Source: Hoeflea_A sp965249925
GTDB lineage: Bacteria > Pseudomonadota > Alphaproteobacteria > Rhizobiales > Rhizobiaceae
NCBI GenBank assembly: GCA_965249925.1
Contig: OZ252260.1
Span: 1,798,001-1,862,000, forward strand
Length of the DNA: 64,000 nucleotides
Direction of reading: 5' to 3'
A program made the translations under genes and the position numbers. The notes under the pieces are model-generated. The model ran no database searches. It saw only the letters and a program-made list of their open reading frames with translations, and was not told the origin of the DNA. Each line of letters begins with the position of its first letter. Position 1 is the stretch's first letter. This document shows positions 8,159 to 16,018 of the stretch, one piece after another.

Positions 8159-9434
8159 TTTCGGTCTCCCCGTTGCGCCGGACGTGCCAGGTCTGGATGC
8201 CGTTGTTGTGGTAGATCGAATTCTCGCCGCGCGCGGCCCGCAGTGCGTTCTTGGTCGGCTGCACATTGCCGAATTCGTCGATTGCCCGCGACTGCAGCAG
8301 CAACTCCGAACCGTCCCAATCGAAATCGAAATAGAAGCGGTGCAGCGATTTCGACAGGCTGGGTCCGTCAATACGCGCCGTACGCCAGTTGCGGCCACCA
8401 TCGAGCGAGACGTCGACGCGCTTGATGGTGCCAAGACCCGACCACGCCACACCGGTCACCACCGTATGGCCGCGACCGTGGGTAATCGGTGCCTGCGGAC
8501 TGGGATTGGTAATGACCGACTTGACGTCCATCGTCCAGGTAAACCGCCGGGCGCGCCCGTCGGCCATCAGATCGGTGTATTTCGACGTTTCCTCGCGATG
8601 GTGCCAGGGCTGGTCGCCGACCTCGATGCGGCGCAACCATTTGACCCACATATTGCCTTCCCAGCCGGGCACCACCAGGCGCACCGGATAGCCCTGTTCG
8701 GGGCGCAGCGCCTCGCCATTCATCGCGAAGGCGACCAGGCAGTCGTCCATCGCCTTGTCGAGCGGCACCGACCGCGTCATGCCCGACGAATCGGCACCCT
8801 CCGGCAGCAGCCAGGCGGCGCCGGGCTTCAGGCCGGCCTCCTCCAGCAGCAACCGCAGCGGCACGCCGGTGTACATGACGTTGTGCACCATGCCGTGGGT
8901 GAACTGGCAGCCGTTCAGCTGGGCACCGCGCCATTCCATGCCGGAATTTGCGGCGCATTCGAGGAAATAGACATGGTTCTGCCGCGGAAAGCGCAGCAGG
9001 TCCTGCATGGTGAAGACCAGCGGCGTGTCGACCATGCCGTGGATCATCAGCCGGTGATCATTCTTGTCGATATGCGCGACGCCGCCGTGATGCCGCTCGA
9101 AGCACAGGCCGTTTGGCGTGATGATGCCGTCGAGCGCATGCAGCGGCGTGAAGTTCACCGAAGATATCGGATCGGCGGTCAGCCAGCCGACATGCCGGCG
9201 CACCACGTCCGATTCGAATTCCGACGGCACGCCATAGGGCGCTGCATCGACGCCATCGCCGAGCGACTGGTTCCAATCCTGGACGTCGGTGATCAGTGGA
9301 TCGGGGGTACCGGCCGTAGCGGCGCGGACACCCAAGGCGGAGGCGGCGACACCTCCGGCCGCCGCCAGGCCACCCCGCAGGAGTCGACGCCGACCGGCGT
9401 CGGGAGCGGTTTTATCATCAGTCTGATCGGTCAC
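8142..9434 (-). CDS. soxC: SoxC molybdenum cofactor subunit of sulfane dehydrogenase
   Basis: A 430-residue Tat-exported molybdoenzyme (AGRRRLLRGG near residue 15) of the sulfite oxidase family. The Cys in HVYFLECAANSG (residue 160 counting from the GTG start) is the expected Mo ligand. The C-terminal Mo-co dimerisation domain follows (VSLDGGRNW, QSRAIDEFGNVQP). It acts with SoxD in the Sox multienzyme complex. The start is a GTG at 9434, preceded by GGGAGG at a 5-base distance; the TTG further up overlaps that site and is less likely. It lies after a 108-base AT-rich gap that separates it from soxB and may hold an extra promoter or operator. Confidence 0.95.
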   Translation of the reverse strand: MTDQTDDKTAPDAGRRRLLRGGLAAAGGVAASALGVRAATAGTPDPLITDVQDWNQSLGDGVDAAPYGVPSEFESDVVRRHVGWLTADPISSVNFTPLHALDGIITPNGLCFERHHGGVAHIDKNDHRLMIHGMVDTPLVFTMQDLLRFPRQNHVYFLECAANSGMEWRGAQLNGCQFTHGMVHNVMYTGVPLRLLLEEAGLKPGAAWLLPEGADSSGMTRSVPLDKAMDDCLVAFAMNGEALRPEQGYPVRLVVPGWEGNMWVKWLRRIEVGDQPWHHREETSKYTDLMADGRARRFTWTMDVKSVITNPSPQAPITHGRGHTVVTGVAWSGLGTIKRVDVSLDGGRNWRTARIDGPSLSKSLHRFYFDFDWDGSELLLQSRAIDEFGNVQPTKNALRAARGENSIYHNNGIQTWHVRRNGETENVEVS

Positions 9435-9454
9435 GGGGCCTCCCAAAGCCTGAT

Positions 9455-9472
9455 ATATTCAATATTTCATAT
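9455..9472. promoter_or_regulatory. AT-rich 18-bp motif upstream of soxC, candidate SoxR site
   Basis: The 108-base gap between soxB and soxC is strikingly AT-rich in a GC-rich genome. It contains ATATTCAATATTTCATAT, which matches the motif in the soxW-soxX gap at 16 of 18 positions. It includes the 11-bp palindrome ATATT-C-AATAT. I infer a SoxR operator and possibly an internal promoter for soxCDEF; no transcription data support it. Confidence 0.5.
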
Positions 9473-9542
9473 ATATTATTTCGACGATGCCGTCCAGTGC
9501 TCGTACACCTGGATCCCGCGCAAAATCGCCGCAGCCGCGTGT

Positions 9543-11234
9543 CTACATGCCGGCGATCTTCACCGCTTCATTGCGCGGCACGTCCACCGTGCCCTGGCGG
9601 GTGATGTAGCTTTCCATCAGGTCGTAGATCGGCGGTCCCTCGACACCCTCGTTGACCGAGGCCCAGCCGGCCACCACATAGCTGCGGCTCGGATCGATCG
9701 ATTCGCCGGTCTTCAGATAGGTCATGTCGGTAATGCGGCTGCCGATCGATTCCTTCGGCGCGCAGCGATAGCCCATGCCGCCGACCCGCACCATATCGCC
9801 GCCCTGCTGGAAGAACGGATCCTTGTTGAACAGATTGTCGCAGACATCCTCCAGGATGTCCTTGATCTGCTGTCCGGTAAATTCCAGGCGATAGACCGAG
9901 GGATAGGTCATCGAAGTCTGCGCGTAGAGGTCATCGATGGTGATGTCGTCACCGGGTAGCAGTGTGGTGCCCCAGCGGAACCCCGGGCTGAACGACAGCT
10001 CGGCGTCGCGCTCCTCGATCATGCCATGGCAGATCAGATCGTCCCATGTGCCGTTGAAATTGCCGCGCCGGTAAAGCAGGCCTTCGGTCTTGCCGATGAC
10101 GCGGTTGCATTCGGCCTCATAGGGCGCGCGCACTTCGTCGATCTTGGCCGCCATATCCGGATCCGGTGCGATCACGTCGGAAAAGACCGGGATCAGGGTC
10201 GAATTGCCATCGACGACGCGGCCGTCCCGGACTTCGAGATCGACGCGGCCGAGATATTTGCCGTGCGAACCGGACGACAGCACCAGTGTGTTGCCGATGC
10301 GGATCGCTTCTGGCACCGCATCATGCGTGTGACCGGTCAGGATGACGTCGATCCCGTCGACCACCGTGGCCAGCTTCTGGTCGACGTCGAATCCGTTGTG
10401 CGACAGCAGCACGACGACCTCGGCGCCGTCCGCACGAGCCGCGTCGACATTGGCCTGAATGGTTTCCGGCCGGATGCCGAAGGACCAGTTGGGAATCATC
10501 CAGCGCGGATTGGCGATCGGTGTATAGGGCATGGCCTGGCCGATCACCGCGATCCGGTGCCCGCCCTTGTCGAAGAAGGCGGTGTGGTCGAACACCGGCT
10601 CGTCCCATTCGACGTCGAAAATGTTGCTGGCGAGGAACGGGTAGCCCATCGCCTCGATCAGTTCGAGCACACGGTCCTCGCCATAGGTGAACTCCCAGTG
10701 GCCGACCATGGCGTCCGGCTTTAACAGCGCCATGCAGTCGATCATGTCCTGGGCGTTGGTTTTCAGCGACGTATAGGACCCCTGCCAGGTGTCGCCGCCG
10801 TCGAGCAGCAGCACCTTGTCGTCGCCGCGCTCGGCACGGATCGCTTTTACCAGAGTGGCCATACGATCGAGCCCGCCGAGCTTGCCGTAGGTCCTGGCCA
10901 GATTGACGTAGTCGTCCATGGTGTGGGCGTAGGCGAGCGGCGAACCCGGCGTGATGCCGAAATGATCGAGAAAGGCCTTGCCGGTCAGGTGCGGCGGGAT
11001 GCCCTCGAAGGCTCCGACGCCGATGTTTTCGGACGGCGGCCGGAAATAGACGGGCTTCAGCTGCGCGTGCAGGTCGGTGACGTGCAGCAGCGTGACGTTG
11101 CCCCTGGCGTCGAAACCCAGCAGGTCGTCCTGCGTCAGGCTCTGCTGCGCCGCCGCGCGGGTCATGCCGCCGGCATAGGCGCCGGTCGATGCGGCGACCG
11201 CCGCCCACTGAAGAAATTCACGCCTCGAAATCAT
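9543..11234 (-). CDS. soxB: SoxB sulfate thiohydrolase
   Basis: This 563-residue di-manganese hydrolase releases sulfate from the S-sulfonated SoxY carrier in the periplasm. The Tat signal begins MISRREFLQWAA. The 5'-nucleotidase-type metallophosphoesterase motifs are in order: Asp54 and His56 (TDLHAQL), LLLDGGDTWQGS near 145, the SoxB-typical GHWEFTYGED near 178, ILTGHTHD and SSGSHGKYLGR. A C-terminal nucleotidase domain follows. Start 11234 is chosen because the Tat signal and a GGGGA ribosome site sit there; the 35 extra upstream codons have no signal-like character. The family length is about 560, so it is full length. It is 105 bases downstream of soxA. Confidence 0.96.
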   Translation of the reverse strand: MISRREFLQWAAVAASTGAYAGGMTRAAAQQSLTQDDLLGFDARGNVTLLHVTDLHAQLKPVYFRPPSENIGVGAFEGIPPHLTGKAFLDHFGITPGSPLAYAHTMDDYVNLARTYGKLGGLDRMATLVKAIRAERGDDKVLLLDGGDTWQGSYTSLKTNAQDMIDCMALLKPDAMVGHWEFTYGEDRVLELIEAMGYPFLASNIFDVEWDEPVFDHTAFFDKGGHRIAVIGQAMPYTPIANPRWMIPNWSFGIRPETIQANVDAARADGAEVVVLLSHNGFDVDQKLATVVDGIDVILTGHTHDAVPEAIRIGNTLVLSSGSHGKYLGRVDLEVRDGRVVDGNSTLIPVFSDVIAPDPDMAAKIDEVRAPYEAECNRVIGKTEGLLYRRGNFNGTWDDLICHGMIEERDAELSFSPGFRWGTTLLPGDDITIDDLYAQTSMTYPSVYRLEFTGQQIKDILEDVCDNLFNKDPFFQQGGDMVRVGGMGYRCAPKESIGSRITDMTYLKTGESIDPSRSYVVAGWASVNEGVEGPPIYDLMESYITRQGTVDVPRNEAVKIAGM

Positions 11235-11339
11235 TGCCAAATCCCCGGAATGGGTCACCCGGCGCCCGGATCGCCAAGCGGTGCAATCCGGGCCGGGAGG
11301 ACGACTTGCTGTGGCGCCGGCCCCAATATGGGGCGGCAC

Positions 11340-12194
11340 TCAGTTGCGCACGGACGGTGTCTCGACCGACAGGCCGGCGCCGCGCGCGGCCACATAGAGC
11401 TCCAGCGCGATGAACTCGTCCGAGCCGCGCTTGTAGGGGGTCGCCCGGATGTTCTCCATGCAGCCCTTGAAGCGGCGGTGGATAGACCCCAATCCGCCCC
11501 ATTTCAGCCGGTAGACGGGAAAGCCGTTGACCTGCCCCTGGCTGAGATGGTCGGCGCGGATCATCCTGCCGTAATTGTCCTCGTGGCAATTGGAGCAGGC
11601 CATGTCCAGCTGGCCGACGCGCGTGTAGTAGAGCTCCTTGCCCTTCTCAAACCACGGCGACATCTCGCCGTCGGTCTGCACGTTCACCGGCATGCCGCGG
11701 GACTGCAGGCCGATCAGCGCGGTCATGTTGACCATTTCCGGCGCTTCCCATTTCCAGGCGTCGGCACCCATCCGCCCGGTGCGGCATTCGTTGATGATGT
11801 TCTCGAGCGTTTCGGGCTTTCCGGTATCGGCGTTCCAGCGCGGCAGACCGGCGCGCAGGCCGGCGAACTCCTCCGCTCCGCCTTCGTGACAGGACGCGCA
11901 GGACTTGTCTTCCGTACCCTCGACGGTTTCGAACTGATCGAGCGCCTGATCGACCGCGACAAAAGCCGGATTTTCGAAATCATCCGCCTGGAGCGCTTGG
12001 GTCTCGTCGCTGCGGAAATGCCAGCCGGAATAGAGCATGTCGAGCGGGCTGTCATCCGGTGCCTCGACGGTGGTGGCTATTTTCTCGCCTTCGATGACCA
12101 GCTCGTCCTCGTCGGGGTCCGCCTTGGCGGTCGCCGCGATGATCAATGCGCTTGCCATCAGCAGACCGCCGGCACCCTTGATCGTTCGGTTCAT
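11340..12194 (-). CDS. soxA: SoxA dihaem cytochrome c
   Basis: A 284-residue periplasmic subunit of the SoxXA complex, which joins thiosulfate to the SoxY cysteine oxidatively. The signal peptide ends near residue 25. Two haem motifs are present, CASCH (99-103) and CSNCH (200-204), so this is a dihaem SoxA like that of Paracoccus rather than the monohaem form. Cys245 in RFKGCMENIR matches the conserved cysteine persulfide ligand of the active haem. It sits between soxZ and soxB in the usual XYZAB order. The 74-base gap before it carries no convincing terminator. Confidence 0.96.
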   Translation of the reverse strand: MNRTIKGAGGLLMASALIIAATAKADPDEDELVIEGEKIATTVEAPDDSPLDMLYSGWHFRSDETQALQADDFENPAFVAVDQALDQFETVEGTEDKSCASCHEGGAEEFAGLRAGLPRWNADTGKPETLENIINECRTGRMGADAWKWEAPEMVNMTALIGLQSRGMPVNVQTDGEMSPWFEKGKELYYTRVGQLDMACSNCHEDNYGRMIRADHLSQGQVNGFPVYRLKWGGLGSIHRRFKGCMENIRATPYKRGSDEFIALELYVAARGAGLSVETPSVRN

Positions 12195-12268
12195 ATCATT
12201 CTCCTCCCTGCCCGATCTCGCGCGGCCTGCTACCGACCTGTAGGCGGCGGCCGCTCGTCCGGCATGGC

Positions 12269-12595
12269 TCAGTTCACGGCGATTTCTTTTTCGGTCTGAT
12301 AGACAGAGCCGTCATCGTCGGTCCACGTGAAGACGAAGGTGCCGGGCTCCGTCACCTTGGCGGTGAACTCGAAATACGGATTGGCGGAGATCGCCGGATC
12401 GATGTCGCAGGAGAACACCGGAACGCCGTTGAAGGTGCATTCAAACTTGTTGATGATCCGGCGCGGAATCGGGTTGCCCTGCTTGTCCTTGCGCTGGCCC
12501 GATTCCATTTTGTGACTGATTAGGGTCTTGATGGTGATCACGTCGCCGGCGGACGCCGTTTTCGGAACCTTGACCCTCGGTTTTGATTTCGCCAT
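12269..12595 (-). CDS. soxZ: SoxZ, partner of the sulfur carrier SoxY
   Basis: A 108-residue immunoglobulin-like protein of the expected SoxZ length, without a signal peptide. It is exported as a complex with Tat-targeted SoxY. Family segments are seen: PRVKVPKTASAGDVITIKTLI, HKMESGQRKD and the C-terminal beta strands (FEFTAKVTEPGTFVFTW, rewritten here as pieces of the Ig fold). It begins 4 bases after soxY, so the pair is co-translated, as usual for obligate heterodimers. High confidence. Confidence 0.95.
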   Translation of the reverse strand: MAKSKPRVKVPKTASAGDVITIKTLISHKMESGQRKDKQGNPIPRRIINKFECTFNGVPVFSCDIDPAISANPYFEFTAKVTEPGTFVFTWTDDDGSVYQTEKEIAVN

Positions 12596-12599
12596 GGAA

Positions 12600-13049
12600 T
12601 TATCCTCCGCAACCGCCGATGGTGACCTTCACTTCACGCCGGTCGAGATAGACCTCGCCGGTGCTCGTTTTGGCCACCGCCACCACGTTCTGGGTTTTGG
12701 CTAGACGCATGCGCGTTGTTGCCGATGCTTCGCCGCTGAGCGGCGTGAAATTAAAGGTAATGACTTCCGGGTTGGGATTGCCCTCGGCGTAAATCGCCAC
12801 CGATTCGACGTAGTCGGCGTCGCTCATCGGACTGTCGACGCTGACAGAAATCGGTACCGTATTGCCGTTCTCGGCGATTTCCGGTGCTGTCAGGGTCAGC
12901 TTGCCGCTTTGCGGTTCGATGCCACCGGAAAAAGCCTTGACGGCCGACATGACTTCGTTGGCGCCGGCGAATGCGGGACTGCCGGCTAGGGCCGTCGCGA
13001 TGGCGCCCGCGGAGAGCCCCAGAAGGTCTCGTCTGTTGAGTTTCATCAT
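12600..13049 (-). CDS. soxY: SoxY sulfur carrier protein
   Basis: A 149-residue protein with a Tat signal (LNRRDLLGLSAGAIATA) and the diagnostic C-terminal swinging arm GGCGG, in which Cys147 carries the sulfur intermediates covalently. The central Ig-like domain includes the VESVAIYAEGNPNP segment. SoxY with SoxZ is the substrate scaffold handled in turn by SoxXA, SoxB and SoxCD. It follows soxX by 17 bases and precedes soxZ by 4. It is full length with all key residues present. Confidence 0.96.
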   Translation of the reverse strand: MMKLNRRDLLGLSAGAIATALAGSPAFAGANEVMSAVKAFSGGIEPQSGKLTLTAPEIAENGNTVPISVSVDSPMSDADYVESVAIYAEGNPNPEVITFNFTPLSGEASATTRMRLAKTQNVVAVAKTSTGEVYLDRREVKVTIGGCGG

Positions 13050-13066
13050 CTTTCTCCTCTCGCAGC

Positions 13067-13531
13067 CTACTCTTTGAGCGTCTGCAGATACGCGATCACG
13101 TCCTCCACCTGTTCGGCGGTCAGGATTGTCTTGCCCTGGAATTTTTCGGCAGTACGGGCGCCATTTTTCAGGCGATAGAAGGACGGCATGATGGTCTGGT
13201 CGCCAAACACCACCTTCGAATTGACCATGATGGCGCGCAATTCGCCAGCTTCCCAGCGATCGGCGACTCCGTCGAGCGGCGGTCCCACCTCACCGTGAAA
13301 CAGCTGCTCGCTGAGATCGCCGTTGACGTGGCAGGCCAGACAGTTGCCAAGTTTGCGGTTGGCAAAAACGTCGCGCCCGTTCTCGGCGTCGCCCGCTGTG
13401 CCGGTCAGCGAAGCGGCAATGACACTTTCGTCGACGAATACGACGTCGTCCGGCGATACCGTGCCGGCCAGGGCCGGAGCGACAAGGACTCCGACGAATA
13501 CGAGCGGTGGGATTTTTTTGATCCAGGACAT
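13067..13531 (-). CDS. soxX: SoxX monohaem cytochrome c
   Basis: A 154-residue periplasmic cytochrome with a signal peptide (to about residue 22), one haem motif CLACH (64-68) and a likely Met115 ligand in TIMPSF. It forms SoxXA with SoxA. The start at 13531 is supported by GGAGGAAAG upstream and by the signal peptide position; the frame stays open further up but lacks coding character. It is the first gene of the XYZABCDEF run. The 140-base gap before it contains an operator-like AT-rich motif and probably the main promoter. Confidence 0.95.
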   Translation of the reverse strand: MSWIKKIPPLVFVGVLVAPALAGTVSPDDVVFVDESVIAASLTGTAGDAENGRDVFANRKLGNCLACHVNGDLSEQLFHGEVGPPLDGVADRWEAGELRAIMVNSKVVFGDQTIMPSFYRLKNGARTAEKFQGKTILTAEQVEDVIAYLQTLKE

Positions 13532-13648
13532 TCTTCCGCTTTCCTCCATTTGCCGGGATTTCGGCCCCGGCCCTTCCGGTTCGTTTGCCACCAACCGGAA
13601 CCTCCACGTTCCTAGATAATAGATCTCCATGAGACGATCAATGCAAAA

Positions 13649-13666
13649 ATATGAATTTTTGAATAT
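13649..13666. promoter_or_regulatory. AT-rich 18-bp motif between soxW and soxX, candidate SoxR operator
   Basis: Read on the minus strand, the direction of soxX, the site is ATATTCAAAAATTCATAT, which is 16/18 identical to the site at 9455. In Paracoccus, SoxR is known to bind the soxW-soxX intergenic region. The location and the shared motif make this a good operator candidate, but the half-sites are not a perfect inverted repeat. Confidence 0.6.
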
Positions 13667-13671
13667 GTTGG

Positions 13672-14259
13672 TCAATCTGCGGCGAGACGCCCCGATTTGC
13701 GCAGGTCCTCAATGACCCGGGCATGGTACTTCTGGAAATGCTCGTCGGTTTCGTAACCCTTGTCCGCGACCCACCGGAACATATTGCGGAACGTCCATTT
13801 GCCAAAGGCACCGGGCATCTTGGCAACCGCTGCCTGTGCAGCGGTCCGATCCGCAGTCACGCTGTCGGGCATGAAAAGGATCGTTGGCGTGAACACGACA
13901 CCCCATTTCCGGGCCGCGGTTTTCTCCGTCAGCGACTCGCCGTCGAGATCGGTCACCTCCTCGTCGCCGAACAGATTGTATTGCACGACCGTGAAGTTGG
14001 CCCGGATGAAGTCGGCCACTTCCGGATCCGACAGCAACTCCTCGTGCATGCGCCGGCAGTAGATGCAGCCGCGCTGCTCGAACACCAGTACCAGCCGCTT
14101 GCCGTCGGCGGTGGCTGTTTCGATATCCTCGGCGATATCCCTGAAGGTGACAGCAAACCAGTCCTGCTTGTGTAATCCGTCGTCGCCGATGACGGCGGCC
14201 CGCACCGGGGCGACCGCCAGAATGATGGCGAACACGGCGTATTTGATATGGCGTCTCAC
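13672..14259 (-). CDS. soxW: SoxW periplasmic thioredoxin
   Basis: A 195-residue thioredoxin-fold protein with an N-terminal signal (HIKYAVFAIILAVAPVRAA) and the active site GCIYC (Cys65 and Cys68 from the GTG start). SoxW receives electrons across the membrane from the CcdA-like SoxV and keeps Sox proteins reduced; its role is accessory. GTG at 14259 is chosen because AGGAGGT lies 6 bases before it. The ATG at 14286 would overlap ccdA and has no such site. The gene is 10 bases after soxV on the same strand. Confidence 0.88.
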   Translation of the reverse strand: MRRHIKYAVFAIILAVAPVRAAVIGDDGLHKQDWFAVTFRDIAEDIETATADGKRLVLVFEQRGCIYCRRMHEELLSDPEVADFIRANFTVVQYNLFGDEEVTDLDGESLTEKTAARKWGVVFTPTILFMPDSVTADRTAAQAAVAKMPGAFGKWTFRNMFRWVADKGYETDEHFQKYHARVIEDLRKSGRLAAD

Positions 14260-14269
14260 GGTTGACCTC

Positions 14270-15004
14270 CTATCCGATGGTTGCAAAGGCGGGGAAGGTG
14301 TCGAGCATCCATTGCGCGATGCGCGACATTTGCCCGGTGATGAACAGCACCCCGGTCACGATCAGCAGTCCGCCCATGGTTTTCTCGACGGCGTCCATGT
14401 GCCGCTTGAAGCGGTTGGCCCAGCCGATGAAGCGGCCGGCGAAGGCCCCGGCGGCGATGAAGGGGATCCCAATGCCCAGCGAGTAGGTTGCCAGCAGCCC
14501 GGCGCCGCGCAGTGCCGTATCTTCAGCGCCGGCGACGAACAGGATAGCCGCCAGGACCGGCCCGACGCAGGGCGTCCAGCCGAAGGCGAAGGCGAGCCCC
14601 ATCACGTAGGCGCCCGCGAGGCCGGCAGGCTTTTGCTGCACGTCGACGCGCGCCTCGCGGTAGAGCAGCCCGATGCGAAAGACGCCGATGAAGTGCAAGC
14701 CCATAATGATGATCAGAATGCCGGCGATGATGGAGAGCGTGTCGAAATAGCGGGCCAGCGCCTGGCCGACGACGCTGGCGGTTGCCCCGAGCGCGACGAA
14801 CACGGTGGTGAAGCCGGCCACGAAGGCGACCGACGACAGCAGGATGCGCCGCGCCCGCTCGCTGTTTTGTTCGGTTTCGTGCAGCTCCTGAAAGCTGACC
14901 CCCGCCAGGTAGGCGAGATAGGGCGGGACAATCGGCAGCACACAGGGCGAAACGAAGGACAGGAGTCCCGCCAGAAAAGCCGCTCCGTAGCCGACGTCAA
15001 GCAT
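14270..15004 (-). CDS. soxV: SoxV, CcdA-family thiol-disulfide transporter
   Basis: A 244-residue membrane protein with about six transmembrane segments. The two signature cysteine motifs of CcdA/DsbD-beta proteins are present, FVSPCVLPIVPPYLAYLAG at the first helix and FGWTPCVGPVLAAI in the fourth. It moves reducing equivalents from cytoplasmic thioredoxin to periplasmic SoxW. It heads the minus-strand sox transcript and is divergent from soxS, as in Paracoccus. The sequence alone cannot separate SoxV from a cytochrome-biogenesis CcdA; the neighbours decide. Confidence 0.9.
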   Translation of the reverse strand: MLDVGYGAAFLAGLLSFVSPCVLPIVPPYLAYLAGVSFQELHETEQNSERARRILLSSVAFVAGFTTVFVALGATASVVGQALARYFDTLSIIAGILIIIMGLHFIGVFRIGLLYREARVDVQQKPAGLAGAYVMGLAFAFGWTPCVGPVLAAILFVAGAEDTALRGAGLLATYSLGIGIPFIAAGAFAGRFIGWANRFKRHMDAVEKTMGGLLIVTGVLFITGQMSRIAQWMLDTFPAFATIG

Positions 15005-15066
15005 GTGCTGTGATCCGATTTTGCTGCCGGATTGTCAGGTCGCGGCAAATGTGACACTATGAAACA

Positions 15067-15097
15067 TGCAAATATGCAGTTTTTTGCATATATTGCA
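15067..15097. promoter_or_regulatory. Inverted repeat in the soxS-soxV divergent promoter, candidate SoxR operator
   Basis: The core is ATATGCA-GTTTTT-TGCATAT (15072-15091), with perfect 7-bp arms. Outer arms TGCAA and TTGCA extend the dyad to about 12 bp per side with one unpaired base. It lies midway between the divergent starts of soxV (15004) and soxS (15134). SoxR of Paracoccus is known to bind this intergenic region. Confidence 0.7.
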
Positions 15098-15133
15098 ATC
15101 AAGTGTTTGCTCACCCCTCGGAAAACCCGCTCG

Positions 15134-15517
15134 ATGCGCAGAAACGCCCCGAAACTCCTCGCCGCAATAGCGGTCGCTGCGACGATGACAGTGCAGGCTG
15201 CACATGCGGCCGAACTGCTCATGCTCGAGCGTGATGGATGCGCCTGGTGCATGCGCTGGGACGATGAGATCGGCGGAATATACCCGAAGACCGCCGAGGC
15301 GAAGCGTGCCCCGCTGCGGCGTGTCGACATTGACGAACCTTGGCCCGAGGATTTGAGCGACATTCGACCCGATGCGTTTACGCCGACCTTCGTGCTGGTC
15401 AGCGAAGGCCGGGAGATCGATCGCATGCGCGGCTATGCCGGCGATGAGTTCTTCTGGTTCCTGCTTGCAGAAATGCTCGAAAAGCTGCCACGGGACAGCG
15501 CCGAGTCGATGCCCTAG
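15134..15517 (+). CDS. soxS: SoxS periplasmic thioredoxin-like protein
   Basis: A 127-residue protein with a Sec signal peptide ending at about AAHAAE and a redox motif CAWC (36-39) in a short thioredoxin fold, followed by the cis-Pro segment DAFTPTFVLV. SoxS reduces and thereby reactivates SoxY in Paracoccus. The start at 15134 is chosen to place the signal peptide correctly; upstream codons overlap the operator. It is first in the plus-strand unit soxS-soxR-soxT and is divergent from soxV. Confidence 0.85.
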   Translation: MRRNAPKLLAAIAVAATMTVQAAHAAELLMLERDGCAWCMRWDDEIGGIYPKTAEAKRAPLRRVDIDEPWPEDLSDIRPDAFTPTFVLVSEGREIDRMRGYAGDEFFWFLLAEMLEKLPRDSAESMP

Positions 15518-15599
15518 TTAAAGCCAGGACCGTCCGCCGCCTGATTTGGCGCGATTGGTCCGCGACCCTGATGACCGACCGAACTGGATAAACAAACGG

Positions 15600-15956
15600 A
15601 TGCCACTTCCCAAACTCAAACCGGACATGGACGCCGAGGATGTCAAGGACCTGCTCGCCCAGGCGCGAAAAGCCAGCGAGTTGTTAAAGGCCCTGTCACA
15701 CGAGACGCGTCTGCTGATCCTATGCATCCTGTCGGAGGGCGAAAAGTCCGTTTCCGATCTCGAGACCATACTCTCCATGCCGCAGGCGACCGTCTCGCAA
15801 CAGCTGGCGCGCCTGCGCTTCGACCGTCTGGTGAAGGCGCGACGCGACGGTCGTATGATCTATTACAGCATTGTCGATCATGAGGTCTCGTCCGTTGTCG
15901 AGACTTTGTACGATTTGTTTTGCAAACCGGTCCGCGACACCGACGCGGCCGATTAA
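15600..15956 (+). CDS. soxR: SoxR, ArsR-family persulfide-responsive repressor
   Basis: A 118-residue winged-helix repressor. The recognition helix lies in MPQATVSQQLARLRFDRLV and the wing in RRDGRMIYYSIVD. Cys42 (LLILCILSEGE) and Cys108 (YDLFCKPV) match the paired cysteines of BigR (C42/C108) and SqrR (C41/C107), which form a tetrasulfide link with reactive sulfur and release DNA. Start ATG 15600 is chosen over the in-frame TTG at 15546 because it gives this numbering and the family length. It should repress both arms of the sox island until sulfide or thiosulfate-derived persulfide appears. It sits 82 bases after soxS. Confidence 0.92.
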   Translation: MPLPKLKPDMDAEDVKDLLAQARKASELLKALSHETRLLILCILSEGEKSVSDLETILSMPQATVSQQLARLRFDRLVKARRDGRMIYYSIVDHEVSSVVETLYDLFCKPVRDTDAAD

Positions 15957-16018
15957 ATGCGTTCCGGGCGGCGACCGCCCGAAGCGAACCGGCCTTGGGA
16001 GGGGCCAGGGGAGGACGA

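Noticed and set aside
7055..8452. The longer soxD frame starting at 8452
   Set aside because: The part upstream of 8158 lies inside soxC in another frame; the signal peptide fixes the start at 8158.
8055..9959. A 634-codon open frame on the plus strand across soxD, soxC and soxB
   Set aside because: It is antisense to genes with clear motifs. Its residues are Arg/His/Gln-heavy, as expected for the shadow of GC-rich codons, and show no domain.
14063..15013. A 316-codon plus-strand frame opposite soxV
   Set aside because: It is antisense to a membrane protein with CcdA cysteine motifs and has shadow composition.
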